From Phytopseudomonas daroniae (GTDB taxonomy: Bacteria; Pseudomonadota; Gammaproteobacteria; Pseudomonadales; Pseudomonadaceae), in NCBI RefSeq assembly GCF_004327285.1, contig NZ_QJUI01000006.1, positions 124,001-188,000 on the forward strand: 64,000 bases of DNA, in the 5' to 3' direction. Position 1 is the stretch's first letter; the number at the start of each line of letters is the position of its first letter. A program made the translations under genes and the position numbers. Positions 36,850-47,396 of this stretch are shown one piece after another. The notes beneath the pieces are model-generated. The model did no database searches. It saw only the letters and a program-made list of their open reading frames with translations, and had not been told where the DNA came from.

Positions 36850-37859
36850 CAGCTCCGGTGGTAGCCGGTAACGCGCTCGACTTCTTCCTTGGAGCCCAGG
36901 AAGACCGGCACACGCTGGTGCAGGGAGGTCGGCTGAATGTCGAGGATGCGCTGCACGCCGTCGGTGGAAGCGCCGCCGGCCTGCTCGATGATGAAGGACA
37001 TCGGGTTGGCTTCGTACATCAGACGCAGCTTGCCTGGTTTGTCCGGTTCACGGCCATCGCGCGGGTACATGAACAGGCCACCACGGGTCAGGATGCGGTG
37101 CACGTCGGCGACCATGGAGGCAATCCAGCGCATGTTGTAGTTCTTGTTCAGCGGGCCTTCCTGGCCGGCCAGCAATTCGCCCACGTAACGCTGTACCGGG
37201 GCTTCCCAGTGACGCTGGTTGGACATGTTGATGGCGAACTCGGCGGTGGTTTCCGGGACACTGATGTTGTCGTGGGTCAGCACGAAGCTGCCCAGCTCGC
37301 GATCCAGGGTGAAACCCTTGACGCCGTTGCCCAGGGTCAGGATCAGCATGGTCTGCGGGCCGTAAATGGCGTAACCGGCGGCGACCTGCTGGGTACCCGG
37401 CTGGTGGAAGGCCTTCTCGTCGAGGCTTTCGTTCTGGCTCAGGTATTCGTTCGGACAACGCAGTACCGAGAAGATGGTGCCGACCGACACGTTGACGTCG
37501 ATGTTCGACGAACCGTCCAGCGGGTCGAATACCAGCAGGTAGGCACCTTTCGGGTACTTGCCGGGAATCTGGTAGGCGTTGTCCATTTCCTCGGAGGCCA
37601 TGCCGGCCAGGTGACCGCCCCACTCATTGGCTTCGAGCAGGATGTCGTTGGAGATCACGTCGAGCTTCTTCTGCACTTCACCCTGCACGTTCTCGGTGCC
37701 CATGCTGCCGAGCACGCCGCCGAGGGCGCCCTTGGATACCGCATGGCTGATTTCCTTGCACGCACGCGCCACTACTTCGATCAGGAAGCGCAGATCGGCC
37801 GGGGTATTTTGACTACGGGTCTGCTCGATGAGGTAGCGACTCAGGGTAACGCGGGACAT
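36849..37859 (-). CDS. fbp: Fructose-1,6-bisphosphatase class I
   Basis: The enzyme hydrolyses fructose 1,6-bisphosphate to fructose 6-phosphate, the committed step of gluconeogenesis, which Pseudomonas needs on organic and amino acids. The 336-residue protein has the metal and phosphate site [20 protein letters not shown] near residue 115, [20 protein letters not shown] with [17 protein letters not shown], and a C-terminal [11 protein letters not shown]. The start [17 protein letters not shown] was chosen by family length. The upstream open frame is not coding. Confidence 0.97.
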   Translation of the reverse strand: MSRVTLSRYLIEQTRSQNTPADLRFLIEVVARACKEISHAVSKGALGGVLGSMGTENVQGEVQKKLDVISNDILLEANEWGGHLAGMASEEMDNAYQIPGKYPKGAYLLVFDPLDGSSNIDVNVSVGTIFSVLRCPNEYLSQNESLDEKAFHQPGTQQVAAGYAIYGPQTMLILTLGNGVKGFTLDRELGSFVLTHDNISVPETTAEFAINMSNQRHWEAPVQRYVGELLAGQEGPLNKNYNMRWIASMVADVHRILTRGGLFMYPRDGREPDKPGKLRLMYEANPMSFIIEQAGGASTDGVQRILDIQPTSLHQRVPVFLGSKEEVERVTGYHRS

Positions 37860-37893
37860 GAAGGACTCCGGAAGGAAGGTAATCGGAAGGAGT

Positions 37894-39627
37894 TTAACCC
37901 TTTCCAGGAACGGGCGCCTCAGCGGCCGGCGACGCAATGCGCGGCAACAGGCTGCTGACACGGTTACGCCCGCCACGTTTGGCCTCGTACAGGGCGGCAT
38001 CGGCTGCCCGTAGCAATTCGTCGAGCACCAGGCCCTGATCGGGCCACAGCGCAAGGCCGGCCGACAGGGTTACCTGCCGTACACCGCTACGGGTTTCGAT
38101 CGGCTTCTGTGCCAACCCCTGGCAGATCGCGTCGAGGCGTTTACTCGCTTCGAGCGAATCGGCGCCGGGCAGAATCAGCAGGAACTCTTCGCCGCCGATA
38201 CGAAAGACCGTATCGGAACTGCGCAAGTTCACCAGCAGATGCTGAGCCACACTCTTGAGCACATCGTCGCCATCCAGATGGCCGTGCTCGTCGTTGAGCT
38301 GCTTGAAGTGATCCAGGTCGATCAGGGCCAGCGACAAGGGTGCGTTGTCACGCCTGGCGCGGGCCAGTTCGCGGCCGAACAGTTCGTCCAGATAACGCCG
38401 GTTGTAAAGCCCGGTAAGCGGGTCGCACAGCGCCTGTTCACGCAATTGCTCATGCAGGCGGGTGATGGTGCGCAGGCGCTCTTCACTCAGGGCCAGCGCC
38501 TCGGCCAGTTTCAGCTTGCTGAGCTGACGCTGGGTGACATCGCGCAAATAAAGCATCTGCCCCAGTAGCAGAGAGCCGTGACGGGTCACCCGCTCGATGG
38601 CGCGCATGCGCACTTCGAAGTAGCGATCGCAACGGATCGGCATCAGCAATTGATCCTGCCACGCGCCATGTTCCAGCAACAGCGCCTGCAGATCGCCGCC
38701 AAACACAGGCCACTCCTGCAGCTTGCGGCCCTGCCAGTCGGATTCGAGCCCGCCCAGCTTGAGCGCAGCCTGGTTGGCTTCGATCACCCGCCCCTGGGTG
38801 TCCACCACCAGCACCGGGTCGAGCAGCGCTTCGAGCAACAGATGCCGCGCCACCGGAAGCAGGTCGAACAGGCGTACGCCGAGAACCAGCCAGGAGAACG
38901 CGACCAGGGTGAAGACGAAGCTGAACGGTGTGGGGTCGACACCGAACACCACCACACCGAAGCCCACGTAGGCGATATTGGCCGACCACGGCACCGCAGT
39001 GACCAGCACGAACGCCAGGTAGTGACGCCGATGCACGCCATGGCTGGTGAGCGCCGCGCGCAGCACCACGCCCAGGCTGAAACTCATGAACAGGTAGACA
39101 TACACCGCCGTGGCGTAGAACAGCGGGCCATGCTGATAACGAATCGGCGCGCCCGGCTCGGCCGACACCGGCCCGGTTTCGGCACCATAGAACAGGCCAT
39201 GCCAGGGGTTGCTCAGCACCACCAGCCAGATCAGTACCGGCGCAACGATCAGGCCGAGCACCGAGCGCCTGGCCAGCGGTTCGCGCACGCTATTCACGTA
39301 CTGCCAGAGAAACACCGCCCAGAACGTCGGTACCGAAATGATTCCCGGCCAGGACAGGGTGGCCCAGAACAGTTTGCAGTCGGGTGCGACCGCCGCGACT
39401 TCGAGGCCAGCCATGGCCATCCACCACATGCTTGCCAGGTGCATCAGGATGAAGGTATCGCGGCCTGGAAAATACCGTTGCTGCGTGACCCACCGCGCCA
39501 GCAGCACACCGCCGATGCACACCAGGGCGGTGAGCAGGACGGCAGCGTCGAATTGCCAGGCGGAATTGAGGCAGGCGTTCACGGCTCGCCCCCACCGGCT
39601 ACGCAGCAGCGATCGGCGAGTCGACAC
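37894..39627 (-). CDS. Membrane diguanylate cyclase (7TM - PAS - GGDEF)
   Basis: This 577-residue protein would make cyclic di-GMP. The N-terminal half has about seven membrane helices of the histidine-kinase-type 7TM sensor ([20 protein letters not shown] to [18 protein letters not shown]). A PAS domain follows at about 260-380 ([20 protein letters not shown]), then a short coiled coil and the GGDEF domain. The active site is [11 protein letters not shown], with the RSSD inhibitory-site motif just before it, so it should be active and feedback-controlled. The start is uncertain: GTG at 39627, or GTG at 39582, which has the better Shine-Dalgarno GGGGGCGAG. The signal sensed is unknown. Confidence 0.93.
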   Translation of the reverse strand: MSTRRSLLRSRWGRAVNACLNSAWQFDAAVLLTALVCIGGVLLARWVTQQRYFPGRDTFILMHLASMWWMAMAGLEVAAVAPDCKLFWATLSWPGIISVPTFWAVFLWQYVNSVREPLARRSVLGLIVAPVLIWLVVLSNPWHGLFYGAETGPVSAEPGAPIRYQHGPLFYATAVYVYLFMSFSLGVVLRAALTSHGVHRRHYLAFVLVTAVPWSANIAYVGFGVVVFGVDPTPFSFVFTLVAFSWLVLGVRLFDLLPVARHLLLEALLDPVLVVDTQGRVIEANQAALKLGGLESDWQGRKLQEWPVFGGDLQALLLEHGAWQDQLLMPIRCDRYFEVRMRAIERVTRHGSLLLGQMLYLRDVTQRQLSKLKLAEALALSEERLRTITRLHEQLREQALCDPLTGLYNRRYLDELFGRELARARRDNAPLSLALIDLDHFKQLNDEHGHLDGDDVLKSVAQHLLVNLRSSDTVFRIGGEEFLLILPGADSLEASKRLDAICQGLAQKPIETRSGVRQVTLSAGLALWPDQGLVLDELLRAADAALYEAKRGGRNRVSSLLPRIASPAAEAPVPGKG

Positions 39628-39945
39628 GCAAGGCTTGGGCCTGGACGGCGCGATACGGGGGCAAGCAAGGAAGAAGTATCCATTCCAACACGGCTCGGGA
39701 TAGAAGCCAGGTCACTCGGCCTGGCGCCGTACAGTCCGTCCGGGCCGCAAGCCGCTGGGGGCGGCAGACCGGCACGACGGAACGTGGCCGCTAAGATACT
39801 GCAAATCACCTGCTTTTCAGGAGGTTTTTATCGCCTTGCGCGGCTGAAAATACGCACACAGCGCAACCAACCGGCGGATGCCTGTTCACAAATTCGCCAA
39901 CATCGTTATTATCGCGCGCCGTCCACCACGCGAAACCTCCCCGAG

Positions 39946-40338
39946 ATGAAAAGCAATCTGATCGCCGCTGCGGAAATAGACCGCCTCGATACCTGGGCGA
40001 GATATACCAGCGACATGTGTCACAGCTGCATTTCCAGCTGCTGTCAGTTGCCGGTCGAGGTGCGCATCGCCGACCTGATCCGCATTGGCGTGGTCGACGA
40101 GTTCGAGCGTGGTGACCCGCCGAAGAACATCGCCAAGCGTCTGCAGAAAGACGGCCTGGTCGAGCGCTTCAATCAGAAGTCCGGCATCTTCACCCTGACG
40201 CGCATGAGCAACAACGATTGCTACTACCTGGATCGCAAGAGCCGACTGTGCACCATCTACGAGCGCCGCCCGGATACCTGTCGCAACCATCCGAAGATCG
40301 GCCCGCGTCCGGGCTACTGCGCCTGGCGGCCGAAGTAA
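39946..40338 (+). CDS. YkgJ family cysteine-cluster protein
   Basis: This 130-residue cytoplasmic protein has a cysteine-rich N-terminal motif MCHSCISSCCQLPVEVRIAD near residue 24, then CYYLDRKSRLCTIYERRPDT and CRNHPKIGPRPGYCAWRP. The CxxC...CC...C...C...C pattern of this family is thought to bind a metal or iron-sulphur cluster, and the function is unknown. The ATG at 39946 is preferred; the frame upstream is antisense to the cyclase gene. It stands alone between that gene and the hydrolase pair. Confidence 0.87.
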   Translation: MKSNLIAAAEIDRLDTWARYTSDMCHSCISSCCQLPVEVRIADLIRIGVVDEFERGDPPKNIAKRLQKDGLVERFNQKSGIFTLTRMSNNDCYYLDRKSRLCTIYERRPDTCRNHPKIGPRPGYCAWRPK

Positions 40339-40435
40339 TCCTGCAACTTCCGGTTACCCGCCAGCTTGAACACCGCAGCACACCCGTATCTCGAATCCTT
40401 CACACCCGGCTCGTACCGTCACCCGAAGGATTCGC

Positions 40436-41506
40436 ATGCTTCACGGTTCCCTCATACGCCCACTATTACTCATGGTCGCCCTGCTCAGCGCCTCCGCTCA
40501 GGCAGATTCAGCGATGCCCGGCTGGCAGGAGCCGCTTCTCGAGCGCCTGCAAGCGGTAGCCGCCAAGCAGGACGGCGAGCTCGGCGTATATGTGAAAGAT
40601 CTGCACAGCAACCTTGCGGTGACCTTGCACGCAGAGGAACTCTGGTACATGGCTTCCGGTATCAAGGTGCCCGTGGCCATCGCCGTGCTGCGAGGCGTGG
40701 AGCGTGGCGAGTGGAATCTGGACACCCGGCTGATCCTGGCCGCCAATGACTTCGTCGACGGGGCTGGCAGCACCAATCAACATGGGCCCGGTGCTCGCCT
40801 GAGCGTACGCTTCCTGCTCGAGCAGATGATCATCTACAGTGACAACACCGCCACCGATCGCCTGATCCGGTTGGTCGGCCTGGACGCGGTGAACCGGCTG
40901 GTCAGCGAGCTGGTATCCGAAGGCTTCGAACCCATCACATCACTGGCCGACGTGCGCCATCATATCTACCGGGAACTGCATCCCGCGGCCGAGCGGCTTG
41001 GCGGGCGTGATCTGCTTCGCCTGCGCCAAGCCAGCAAGGATGACGAACGCTTGGACAGACTGGCATCGCTGCTCGGCGTGCCACGCTCTGAACTGGCGCC
41101 CATCAGCCTGAACACCGCCTACGCGCACTACTACAGCCGCAACCTGAATGCAGCTCGTCTATCCGCTTATGGCGAGTTGCTGGAGCGCTTGGCCGAAGGC
41201 GAGGCGCTGGGCGCCGAGCAGACAACCTATCTGCTCGGCGTGATGAGTCGGGTGAAGACTGGAAGCAAACGCATCATTGCCGGGCTCCCAGCCGATGCCC
41301 ACTTCGCTCACAAGACCGGCACCCAGCGCGCACGTATCTGCGATTCGGGGCTGATCGACACGCCTGCCCGTGGCTCGGCTGCTCCGGTACTGGTGGTAGC
41401 GTGCGTACAGGGCGAATCCTCACTGGCCAAAGCCGAGCGCAGCCTGCGCCAGGTTGGTGAGGCGCTGGCTCGATCAGGCGTACTGCAGCGCGATGCACTC
41501 AAATGA
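40436..41506 (+). CDS. Exported serine hydrolase with class A beta-lactamase-like motifs (copy 1)
   Basis: This 356-residue protein has a signal peptide (MLHGSLIRPLLLMVALLSAS, cut near AQADS). The three penicillin-recognising motifs stand in the usual order: S-x-x-K in MASGIKVPVAI near residue 76, SDN in MIIYSDNTATDRLIRLVG near 139, and KTG in AHFAHKTGTQRARICDSG near 287. YRELHPAAERL lies where class A enzymes carry the omega-loop Glu. At 356 residues it is longer than true class A beta-lactamases (about 290), so it may be a peptidoglycan peptidase or a resistance enzyme. It is followed nine bases later by a paralogue. Confidence 0.85.
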   Translation: MLHGSLIRPLLLMVALLSASAQADSAMPGWQEPLLERLQAVAAKQDGELGVYVKDLHSNLAVTLHAEELWYMASGIKVPVAIAVLRGVERGEWNLDTRLILAANDFVDGAGSTNQHGPGARLSVRFLLEQMIIYSDNTATDRLIRLVGLDAVNRLVSELVSEGFEPITSLADVRHHIYRELHPAAERLGGRDLLRLRQASKDDERLDRLASLLGVPRSELAPISLNTAYAHYYSRNLNAARLSAYGELLERLAEGEALGAEQTTYLLGVMSRVKTGSKRIIAGLPADAHFAHKTGTQRARICDSGLIDTPARGSAAPVLVVACVQGESSLAKAERSLRQVGEALARSGVLQRDALK

Positions 41507-41515
41507 GGGTTTCCC

Positions 41516-42571
41516 ATGAAGGTATTGCTGGCTGGCATCATCATTGGTTGCGCGGCGGTCTCTCTCTGGCTATGGGCCACGCCACAGCGTGATGCGCGCT
41601 TCGACGCCTTGCAGCAGCGCCTGGGCGAACTCGACGAAGCCTCTCCTGGCCAACTGGGCGTCTACCTGCTACGACCTGCCGATGGCCGTGAGCTGAGATA
41701 CCACGCCGATCGCCCCTGGTACCTGGGTTCGGCAACCAAGGCGGCGATAGCCATCGCTGTGCTGCAAGAGATCGATGATGGAAAACTGCAGCTCGACCAG
41801 CAGATAGTCCTGGAAGAAAGTGACCGTGTCGACGGATCCGGCGGCCTGGTATGGGAGGACGCGGGCGCCAGCTATAGCGTGAGCGAGCTGATTCGGGAAA
41901 TGCTTCAGGAGAGCGACAACACTGCTGCCGACATGCTGATCCGAGCGGCTGGCGAAGATCAAATCAATGGGCGTATCAGCAAGGCAGCTGGAAACGGTTT
42001 CGGCCAGGTGACGACGCTGCTGAAGGTGCGCCATGAATTGTATGGGCACCTGCACCCGGCTGCCCGATCACTGGAAAACAATCACATCGTCGAAATCGCC
42101 GCAGCACCGCTCGGCCCTCTGCGCGTAGAGGCAGTGGCCAACGCACTCGAGCTGAAAACCGATCAGCTCGATAACCGCGACCTCGACGAAGCCTACCGCC
42201 GCTACTACGACAGCGGGCTGAACAGCGCGACCCTGATAGCCTACGGCCAGTTACTGGGGAAGCTGGTGAGCGGCGATCTATTGTCGCGCGAAAGCCAGGA
42301 GCGGCTCTACGACATCATGGGCTTGGACAGCTACGACGCCTATCGCCTTGAAGCTGGCCTGGCGAAGGATCTGCCCTTCATTCAGAAAACCGGTACCCAG
42401 CAGCATCGCGCCTGCCACATCGGCGTCGCCAACCCGCAGGATGAAAACGCACTGGTCATCGTCGCCTGCGCCGAGGGTCTCGACGAAAACGACGAGGCCG
42501 GCAAGCTGTTCGAACAGGTAGGCGAGGCGATTCAGGAACTGCTGCTGACCAGCGCGACAACCGAAGCCTGA
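41516..42571 (+). CDS. Serine hydrolase with class A beta-lactamase-like motifs (copy 2)
   Basis: This 351-residue paralogue of the preceding gene has the same motif order: SxxK in LGSATKAAIAIAVLQE near residue 74, SDN in MLQESDNTAADMLIRAAG near 138, and KTG in PFIQKTGTQQHRACHIGV near 288. The N-terminus MKVLLAGIIIGCAAVSLWLW looks like a membrane anchor. IIGC could serve as a lipobox, though hydrophobic residues continue past it. The catalytic serine sits in SATK rather than SGIK, a difference between the copies. The nine-base spacing and similar sequence indicate a tandem duplication and one transcript. No LysR (ampR-like) regulator is adjacent. Confidence 0.84.
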   Translation: MKVLLAGIIIGCAAVSLWLWATPQRDARFDALQQRLGELDEASPGQLGVYLLRPADGRELRYHADRPWYLGSATKAAIAIAVLQEIDDGKLQLDQQIVLEESDRVDGSGGLVWEDAGASYSVSELIREMLQESDNTAADMLIRAAGEDQINGRISKAAGNGFGQVTTLLKVRHELYGHLHPAARSLENNHIVEIAAAPLGPLRVEAVANALELKTDQLDNRDLDEAYRRYYDSGLNSATLIAYGQLLGKLVSGDLLSRESQERLYDIMGLDSYDAYRLEAGLAKDLPFIQKTGTQQHRACHIGVANPQDENALVIVACAEGLDENDEAGKLFEQVGEAIQELLLTSATTEA

Positions 42572-42636
42572 TCATCGCTCGCAAATTCGCCAATCGCACG
42601 CAGCCAACCACGCCTCATGCGATCCTGACGCCTCTG

Positions 42637-44010
42637 TCAGAACCGCTCTCTGGATGCGCGCAACAGGCTGAGCGCCATCAGCACCAATACACCAACCCCG
42701 ATCAGTAACACCCCCCACAGGCCGACGCGCTTCCAGTCGATCCCACCAGCCTTCGGGCCGACGGTCGCAGGCACCACCTCGACCTCCGGAATACTGCCGT
42801 CGATGGCGGCCTGGCCCATGCTCTCCAGCCGCTGCGGGGTAAAGCCGGGCACCAGCGTGGTGATCGGCAGGCTACCAGCTTGGGCATCGGCCCGGCCGAG
42901 GGCCAGTCGATAGGGTGGATTACCCCGCGCCAGAAACAGCAACTCGGTGGCCCGCAGGGCCACGCTCAGTCGCGGCTCACCCTGCCCCAGGCCACCACCG
43001 CGGTTATCGACCTGCAAGCGCAACTGGCTGACTGGCGATTGCGGCAGCTCGATCTGATCCTGCACCACTTCATGACCATCGACCGGCAGACGGTAAAGCA
43101 CCGAGCGCGCCAGGGGCGCCCATGGAACACCGCTGTCCCGCCGTCCCTGCAGCAGCACCGGGGCCAGGCTGTTGGCCTGCTCGACCTCGATACGCAAACG
43201 CTCCAGGGGCAAGGCCAGAGGCAAAGACCAGGTCACGCCCTCCTCGCCCACCTGCCCGTTCAGCCTCTGCGACCAGACCAGCTCCGCCGGCTGCGCCGTG
43301 CTGCGGGTACCGCTGACCGTGGCGGCGCTCAGGTTCACCGCCTGCTCCGGCGCCAGCCACAACAGACGCAGATAACGCGCCCGGGTGGGCGGCCACTCGA
43401 CTTCGCTCTTGTCGATGCGCTCGCCATTGAAGCTCAACTGGGCGATCTGCCCTTCACCAAGCGGACGCCAGTTGTCCAGATCATCGCTGGCCTCGATGCT
43501 GAAACGCTGGAAGCCCTCGCTTTCGGCACTCCACTGCAGATACAGGCGCTGCAGCGGGAAGTCGGTGGCACTGGCATCCAGCAGCCAGCCGCGCAACACA
43601 TCGGTCGCGGTGGAAGGCCCGGCGGTGGCGTTCAGCTCGATGATCGAGCCATCGTCACCACGCTGCACACGCAGTGTTGGCAAGGTCTCGCGGCGCCCCG
43701 CCGGGCCACGCAGCGGAAACAAGCGCAAATCGACACTCTGCTGGCTCTCGGCGAAGCGCGCTGCACCGGGAATCAGGCTGTAGGCCAGGCGCTCGCCCTC
43801 GGCATTGAACACACGCAGGTCGCGGAAGTCGGCATGCCTGGCCGCGAGGTGAGCTTCCATCGGCAGCTGCATCCGGTACCAGGGCCCCTCCCCGCTCACG
43901 GTCAGTGGCACATTGACGACATAGTCGCCTGGTTTTTCCTGCACCTCGGCCGCCTGTACCACCAGGGCCATGCCCAATATGAGCAGCCCGGTTCCCATGC
44001 GCAGACTCAT
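42637..44010 (-). CDS. DUF3999 envelope protein
   Basis: This 457-residue protein has a signal peptide (MSLRMGTGLLILGMALVVQA) and a long beta-rich extracytoplasmic region (GPWYRMQLPMEAHLAARHAD, DNWRPLGEGQIAQLSFNGER). A single C-terminal membrane helix (VGLWGVLLIGVGVLVLMALS) precedes a short basic tail. This is the DUF3999 architecture; the function is unknown. It overlaps the DUF2339 gene by four bases. The two genes are known as neighbours in other pseudomonads and probably make one envelope complex. Confidence 0.87.
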   Translation of the reverse strand: MSLRMGTGLLILGMALVVQAAEVQEKPGDYVVNVPLTVSGEGPWYRMQLPMEAHLAARHADFRDLRVFNAEGERLAYSLIPGAARFAESQQSVDLRLFPLRGPAGRRETLPTLRVQRGDDGSIIELNATAGPSTATDVLRGWLLDASATDFPLQRLYLQWSAESEGFQRFSIEASDDLDNWRPLGEGQIAQLSFNGERIDKSEVEWPPTRARYLRLLWLAPEQAVNLSAATVSGTRSTAQPAELVWSQRLNGQVGEEGVTWSLPLALPLERLRIEVEQANSLAPVLLQGRRDSGVPWAPLARSVLYRLPVDGHEVVQDQIELPQSPVSQLRLQVDNRGGGLGQGEPRLSVALRATELLFLARGNPPYRLALGRADAQAGSLPITTLVPGFTPQRLESMGQAAIDGSIPEVEVVPATVGPKAGGIDWKRVGLWGVLLIGVGVLVLMALSLLRASRERF

Positions 44011-47000
44011 GTCGGCACCTGCGCTTCACGCTCGACCTGCCGCGGTGGCAATGGCGCGAAATAGCCGACCACCAGCAACAGCACGCCGACGCCGATGAAG
44101 GAGATGATCCGCTCCAGGCTGCCACTGTTGCCCAGATCGACGAAGAACAGCTTCACCACCACCACGCCGATCAACGCCGCACCGGCCATCCACAGATCAC
44201 GACGAGCACGCAGGTGCCCGGCGATGGTCAGGCTCAGGGCGATCAACGTCCAGACGATGGAGAGCCCGGCCTGCACCAGGCGCGAATCGATCAGCGCGTC
44301 CACCTGGAACGGCACCTGGGCCCAATGGAACGCAGTACGACAGACCATCATGGTCAACAGGACGAACAGCGAGGCGCCGATCACCGCCTGGGCCGCCAAT
44401 TGCATCTGCCTTGGCTCGACACCCAGCGGTGGCAAGCCATCGCGGCTCCACTGATGCACCGCGAAGAGGACGAACAGCATGCCCAACTCCAAGGGGTTGA
44501 TCAGCGGCACATAGAGCAGTGGCTCGGCCGAGCCGTCACTGAACAGGTTGACCAGCCAGAACCAGCCCAACAGAAGTACAGCCAACGGCAGCGCCGCATA
44601 ACTGCGGTACTCCAGCGGATAGGCCGCCACGGGCCAGGGCAGCGTACGACGCAGACTCATCAGCATCAGGAAGGCACAGGGCACCAGCACCCAGCCCAGC
44701 CAGCGCCAGGCGTTGTAGTGTTCGGCCAGGGCGAAGAACAGAAAGCGCAGCTCCAGCGCCAGCACGCCGAGGAGCAGCCAGCAACCGAGCACGTGGCTGA
44801 TGCGGATCAGCAACTCCGGCGCCAGTCCCTGGACTCGGCGCAGCATCACGACATGCAGGGCGAACAGTGCCGGCCAGGCGAGCCAGCCGAGCGCTGCCAG
44901 TGGGTGATAGCTCAGGTGCCAGGTGAGCAGCACGACGCCGAACCCCAACGGCACCAGCGCCAGACTGAACACAGCCAATGCCGGCCAGCGCTGACCCAGG
45001 GCAACAACGGTGGTGACGACAAGGCTGGCCACGGCGACCAGCAGGAACACATGGCCCTGCAAATCGTCCGGCACGAAGTGCGAGATTTCGCTCAACGATG
45101 CCAGCAGCCACCAGGCTGCGCCCCAGAACAGCGCCACGTGTGACAGCTCTTGCAGATTCACGGGCAGCAGATCGGATCGTGCCACACGCCCTGCCAGATG
45201 CAGACGCCAGGCACACAGCAGGCCCGCCAGCGCCAGCAATGCCGGCGCCCAGAACCCCAGATGAGCCAGCGGCCGCAGAACCCCGGCGGTCACGCCCTGA
45301 TCGAGGCTGTCGTTGAACATCAGGTAGATCAACCCACCGAGCAACTGCACGGCGAAGGCGCTGATCAGCACGCTGCGCCCCCCCAGGTACAGCCCGGCGA
45401 CCAGCGTCGCCACGCCCGCCACGGCCCAAGCGGCAGCCGTGGCGTAAGGGCCGAAGCACAGCGGTGCCATCAGGTAGAGGAACGCCAGGCCGCTGCAGGC
45501 CAGTACTGGCTGCAACTGGCGCTCGCGATCCGGTACCTGGCTTTCGCCAGCACTGCGTAGCTGCAGGAAGCTGAACAGCAGTGCCACACCGAGCATCAGT
45601 GCGCCCAGCGCCGAACCGGCGAGCAGGGTCTCATCGCCGGAGCGCAGCGCCCAGAGAAATGCCAGGGCCGCCCCTGCCTGCAACAACAGGGCGAACAGAC
45701 GCGCGAACAGCCGTTGCTGGCGCAGCCCCAGCCAGTACAGGCCGGCACCCTCGACCGCCCAGGCGGCGGACGTCCAGCGTGCATCCAGGCCCAGCGGAAT
45801 GGCCAGAGTGCCGAAGATCACGCCCAGCGCCAGGCAGGTTTCCACCAGCAGCACGGCCCGCCCAGGCGCGCGTGCGACCAGTAGCCGTGCCAGGAACAGG
45901 TACAGCAAGCCCATGGCCAGGGCGCTGAAGGCCGGGCCGAAGGGCAGGTGCTGAACCACCGCGTACTGCAGGCCGAAGCCCACCAGCGGCGTACCGAACA
46001 ACACGCTGCCATCCACGTAACCGGCCTGACGGGCCGACCACTTCAGCAATGCCTCGCGGGAACCGTTTTCCGGCTCACTCGGCGCTTCGAGCAGACGCCG
46101 CCGGGCGAACAACAGGCCGATGGCTACGTACATCAGGAAGAACAGCAGCAGGAAGGCTTGAGTGCTGAGCCACAGATCCGTGGTGTAGGAGCGCAACCCC
46201 CAGGCCAGGCCGATACCAAAGGTGCCGACGAAGCCGATCAGATTGAGCTCGCGCCAGGCCTTGAACCAGGCGATGGCGAAGATACCGGCGTTGAGCAGGA
46301 GGAAATAGCTGAACAGGGCGACGTGGCTACCGCCGCCGCTGGAGGCCAGGATCGGCGCGGCGAAACCGCCCAGTGCCGCGGCAGCGGCCAGCCCACGGGC
46401 ATCCTGCAGAATGGCCAGCACGGCCGAGCAGAGGGTCACCACCACCAGCAGCACCATCGCCACCTGCGGGGTGAGCAGCGGATGCAGGCGCATGGCCGCG
46501 AATACCGTCAGGTACAGCACCGCGATACCGCCACCCTGCATCAGCAAGGCGTATGCCGGGCGCCGCTGGCGCAACCACCAGCCCAGCGCCAACAGGGCGA
46601 TCGCCGCCAGAGCCACACCGGCGTAGCGCCATTCGACAGCGACCACCACGCGCTCGGAGGCATAGCGCAACAGGAAGGCCAGGCCTAGGAACAACAGCAC
46701 CAGGCCCACGCGCAATACGGTATTGCCGCCCAGCAACCAGTCCCGCGCGGCGGCGACGCCGCGGTCGAACCAGGTTGGTGCAGGCGGCTCGCCGACCCGC
46801 GCAGCTGTCGGTGTGGGCGTCACTGCGGCTTGTTCCGCGACAGGCTCGGGCCGCGGTTCTGCCACAGGTTCCGTCGAAGCGGCAGCGGGAAGCACCAGAT
46901 CCAGCGTCCACTCGCGCTCGACGGGTGACGCGACAGGCGCCGAAGCTACAGGCTCGGCAGAGGCCTGGACAGGCGGTGCCTCAGCCGGCTCGTGCTCGGT

Positions 47001-47261
47001 ACGCTCCAGCGGAGCACCTTGCTCAAGACGCACGAGGCGTTCGTGCAGATCGCCAGTGCCGTGGTTGAAGCGAGCGATCAGATCCGCCAGGGATTTGCGC
47101 ATCGCCTCATTTTGAAGCCGTAGCGCCTGCAGCGCGAACGCCTGCCCTGCAGCCAGCCCAAGCACAGCACCCAGCGCCGCGCCAGCCATCGCCTCTCCAG
47201 TGGTGGCGCCCAGCACCAGCGCCCCAAGCACCAGCCCTATCAGCATGAAAATCCATTGCAT
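44007..47261 (-). CDS. DUF2339 polytopic membrane protein
   Basis: This very large (1084 residues) inner-membrane protein has two N-terminal hydrophobic segments, a coiled coil (LADLIARFNHGTGDLHERLV) and a Pro/Glu/Ala-rich linker (about 75-150). More than twenty membrane helices follow, starting with WLLGGNTVLRVGLVLLFLGL. It ends in a short Arg/Glu-rich tail. The family is DUF2339 and no activity is known. The ATGA overlap with the DUF3999 gene suggests coupled synthesis. A transport or cell-surface assembly role would be speculation. Confidence 0.88.
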   Translation of the reverse strand: MQWIFMLIGLVLGALVLGATTGEAMAGAALGAVLGLAAGQAFALQALRLQNEAMRKSLADLIARFNHGTGDLHERLVRLEQGAPLERTEHEPAEAPPVQASAEPVASAPVASPVEREWTLDLVLPAAASTEPVAEPRPEPVAEQAAVTPTPTAARVGEPPAPTWFDRGVAAARDWLLGGNTVLRVGLVLLFLGLAFLLRYASERVVVAVEWRYAGVALAAIALLALGWWLRQRRPAYALLMQGGGIAVLYLTVFAAMRLHPLLTPQVAMVLLVVVTLCSAVLAILQDARGLAAAAALGGFAAPILASSGGGSHVALFSYFLLLNAGIFAIAWFKAWRELNLIGFVGTFGIGLAWGLRSYTTDLWLSTQAFLLLFFLMYVAIGLLFARRRLLEAPSEPENGSREALLKWSARQAGYVDGSVLFGTPLVGFGLQYAVVQHLPFGPAFSALAMGLLYLFLARLLVARAPGRAVLLVETCLALGVIFGTLAIPLGLDARWTSAAWAVEGAGLYWLGLRQQRLFARLFALLLQAGAALAFLWALRSGDETLLAGSALGALMLGVALLFSFLQLRSAGESQVPDRERQLQPVLACSGLAFLYLMAPLCFGPYATAAAWAVAGVATLVAGLYLGGRSVLISAFAVQLLGGLIYLMFNDSLDQGVTAGVLRPLAHLGFWAPALLALAGLLCAWRLHLAGRVARSDLLPVNLQELSHVALFWGAAWWLLASLSEISHFVPDDLQGHVFLLVAVASLVVTTVVALGQRWPALAVFSLALVPLGFGVVLLTWHLSYHPLAALGWLAWPALFALHVVMLRRVQGLAPELLIRISHVLGCWLLLGVLALELRFLFFALAEHYNAWRWLGWVLVPCAFLMLMSLRRTLPWPVAAYPLEYRSYAALPLAVLLLGWFWLVNLFSDGSAEPLLYVPLINPLELGMLFVLFAVHQWSRDGLPPLGVEPRQMQLAAQAVIGASLFVLLTMMVCRTAFHWAQVPFQVDALIDSRLVQAGLSIVWTLIALSLTIAGHLRARRDLWMAGAALIGVVVVKLFFVDLGNSGSLERIISFIGVGVLLLVVGYFAPLPPRQVEREAQVPT

Positions 47262-47396
47262 GCACTCGAGTCCTTGATGAATAACTGTCCATGCCGGCCC
47301 ATTGGCCTGACCGAACCTGCAGTATATGAGCTCTACACGGATAGGTAATGGAGGCGCTCACAATTACAACCGACGGCCAGGCATGGCGGACGAAAC

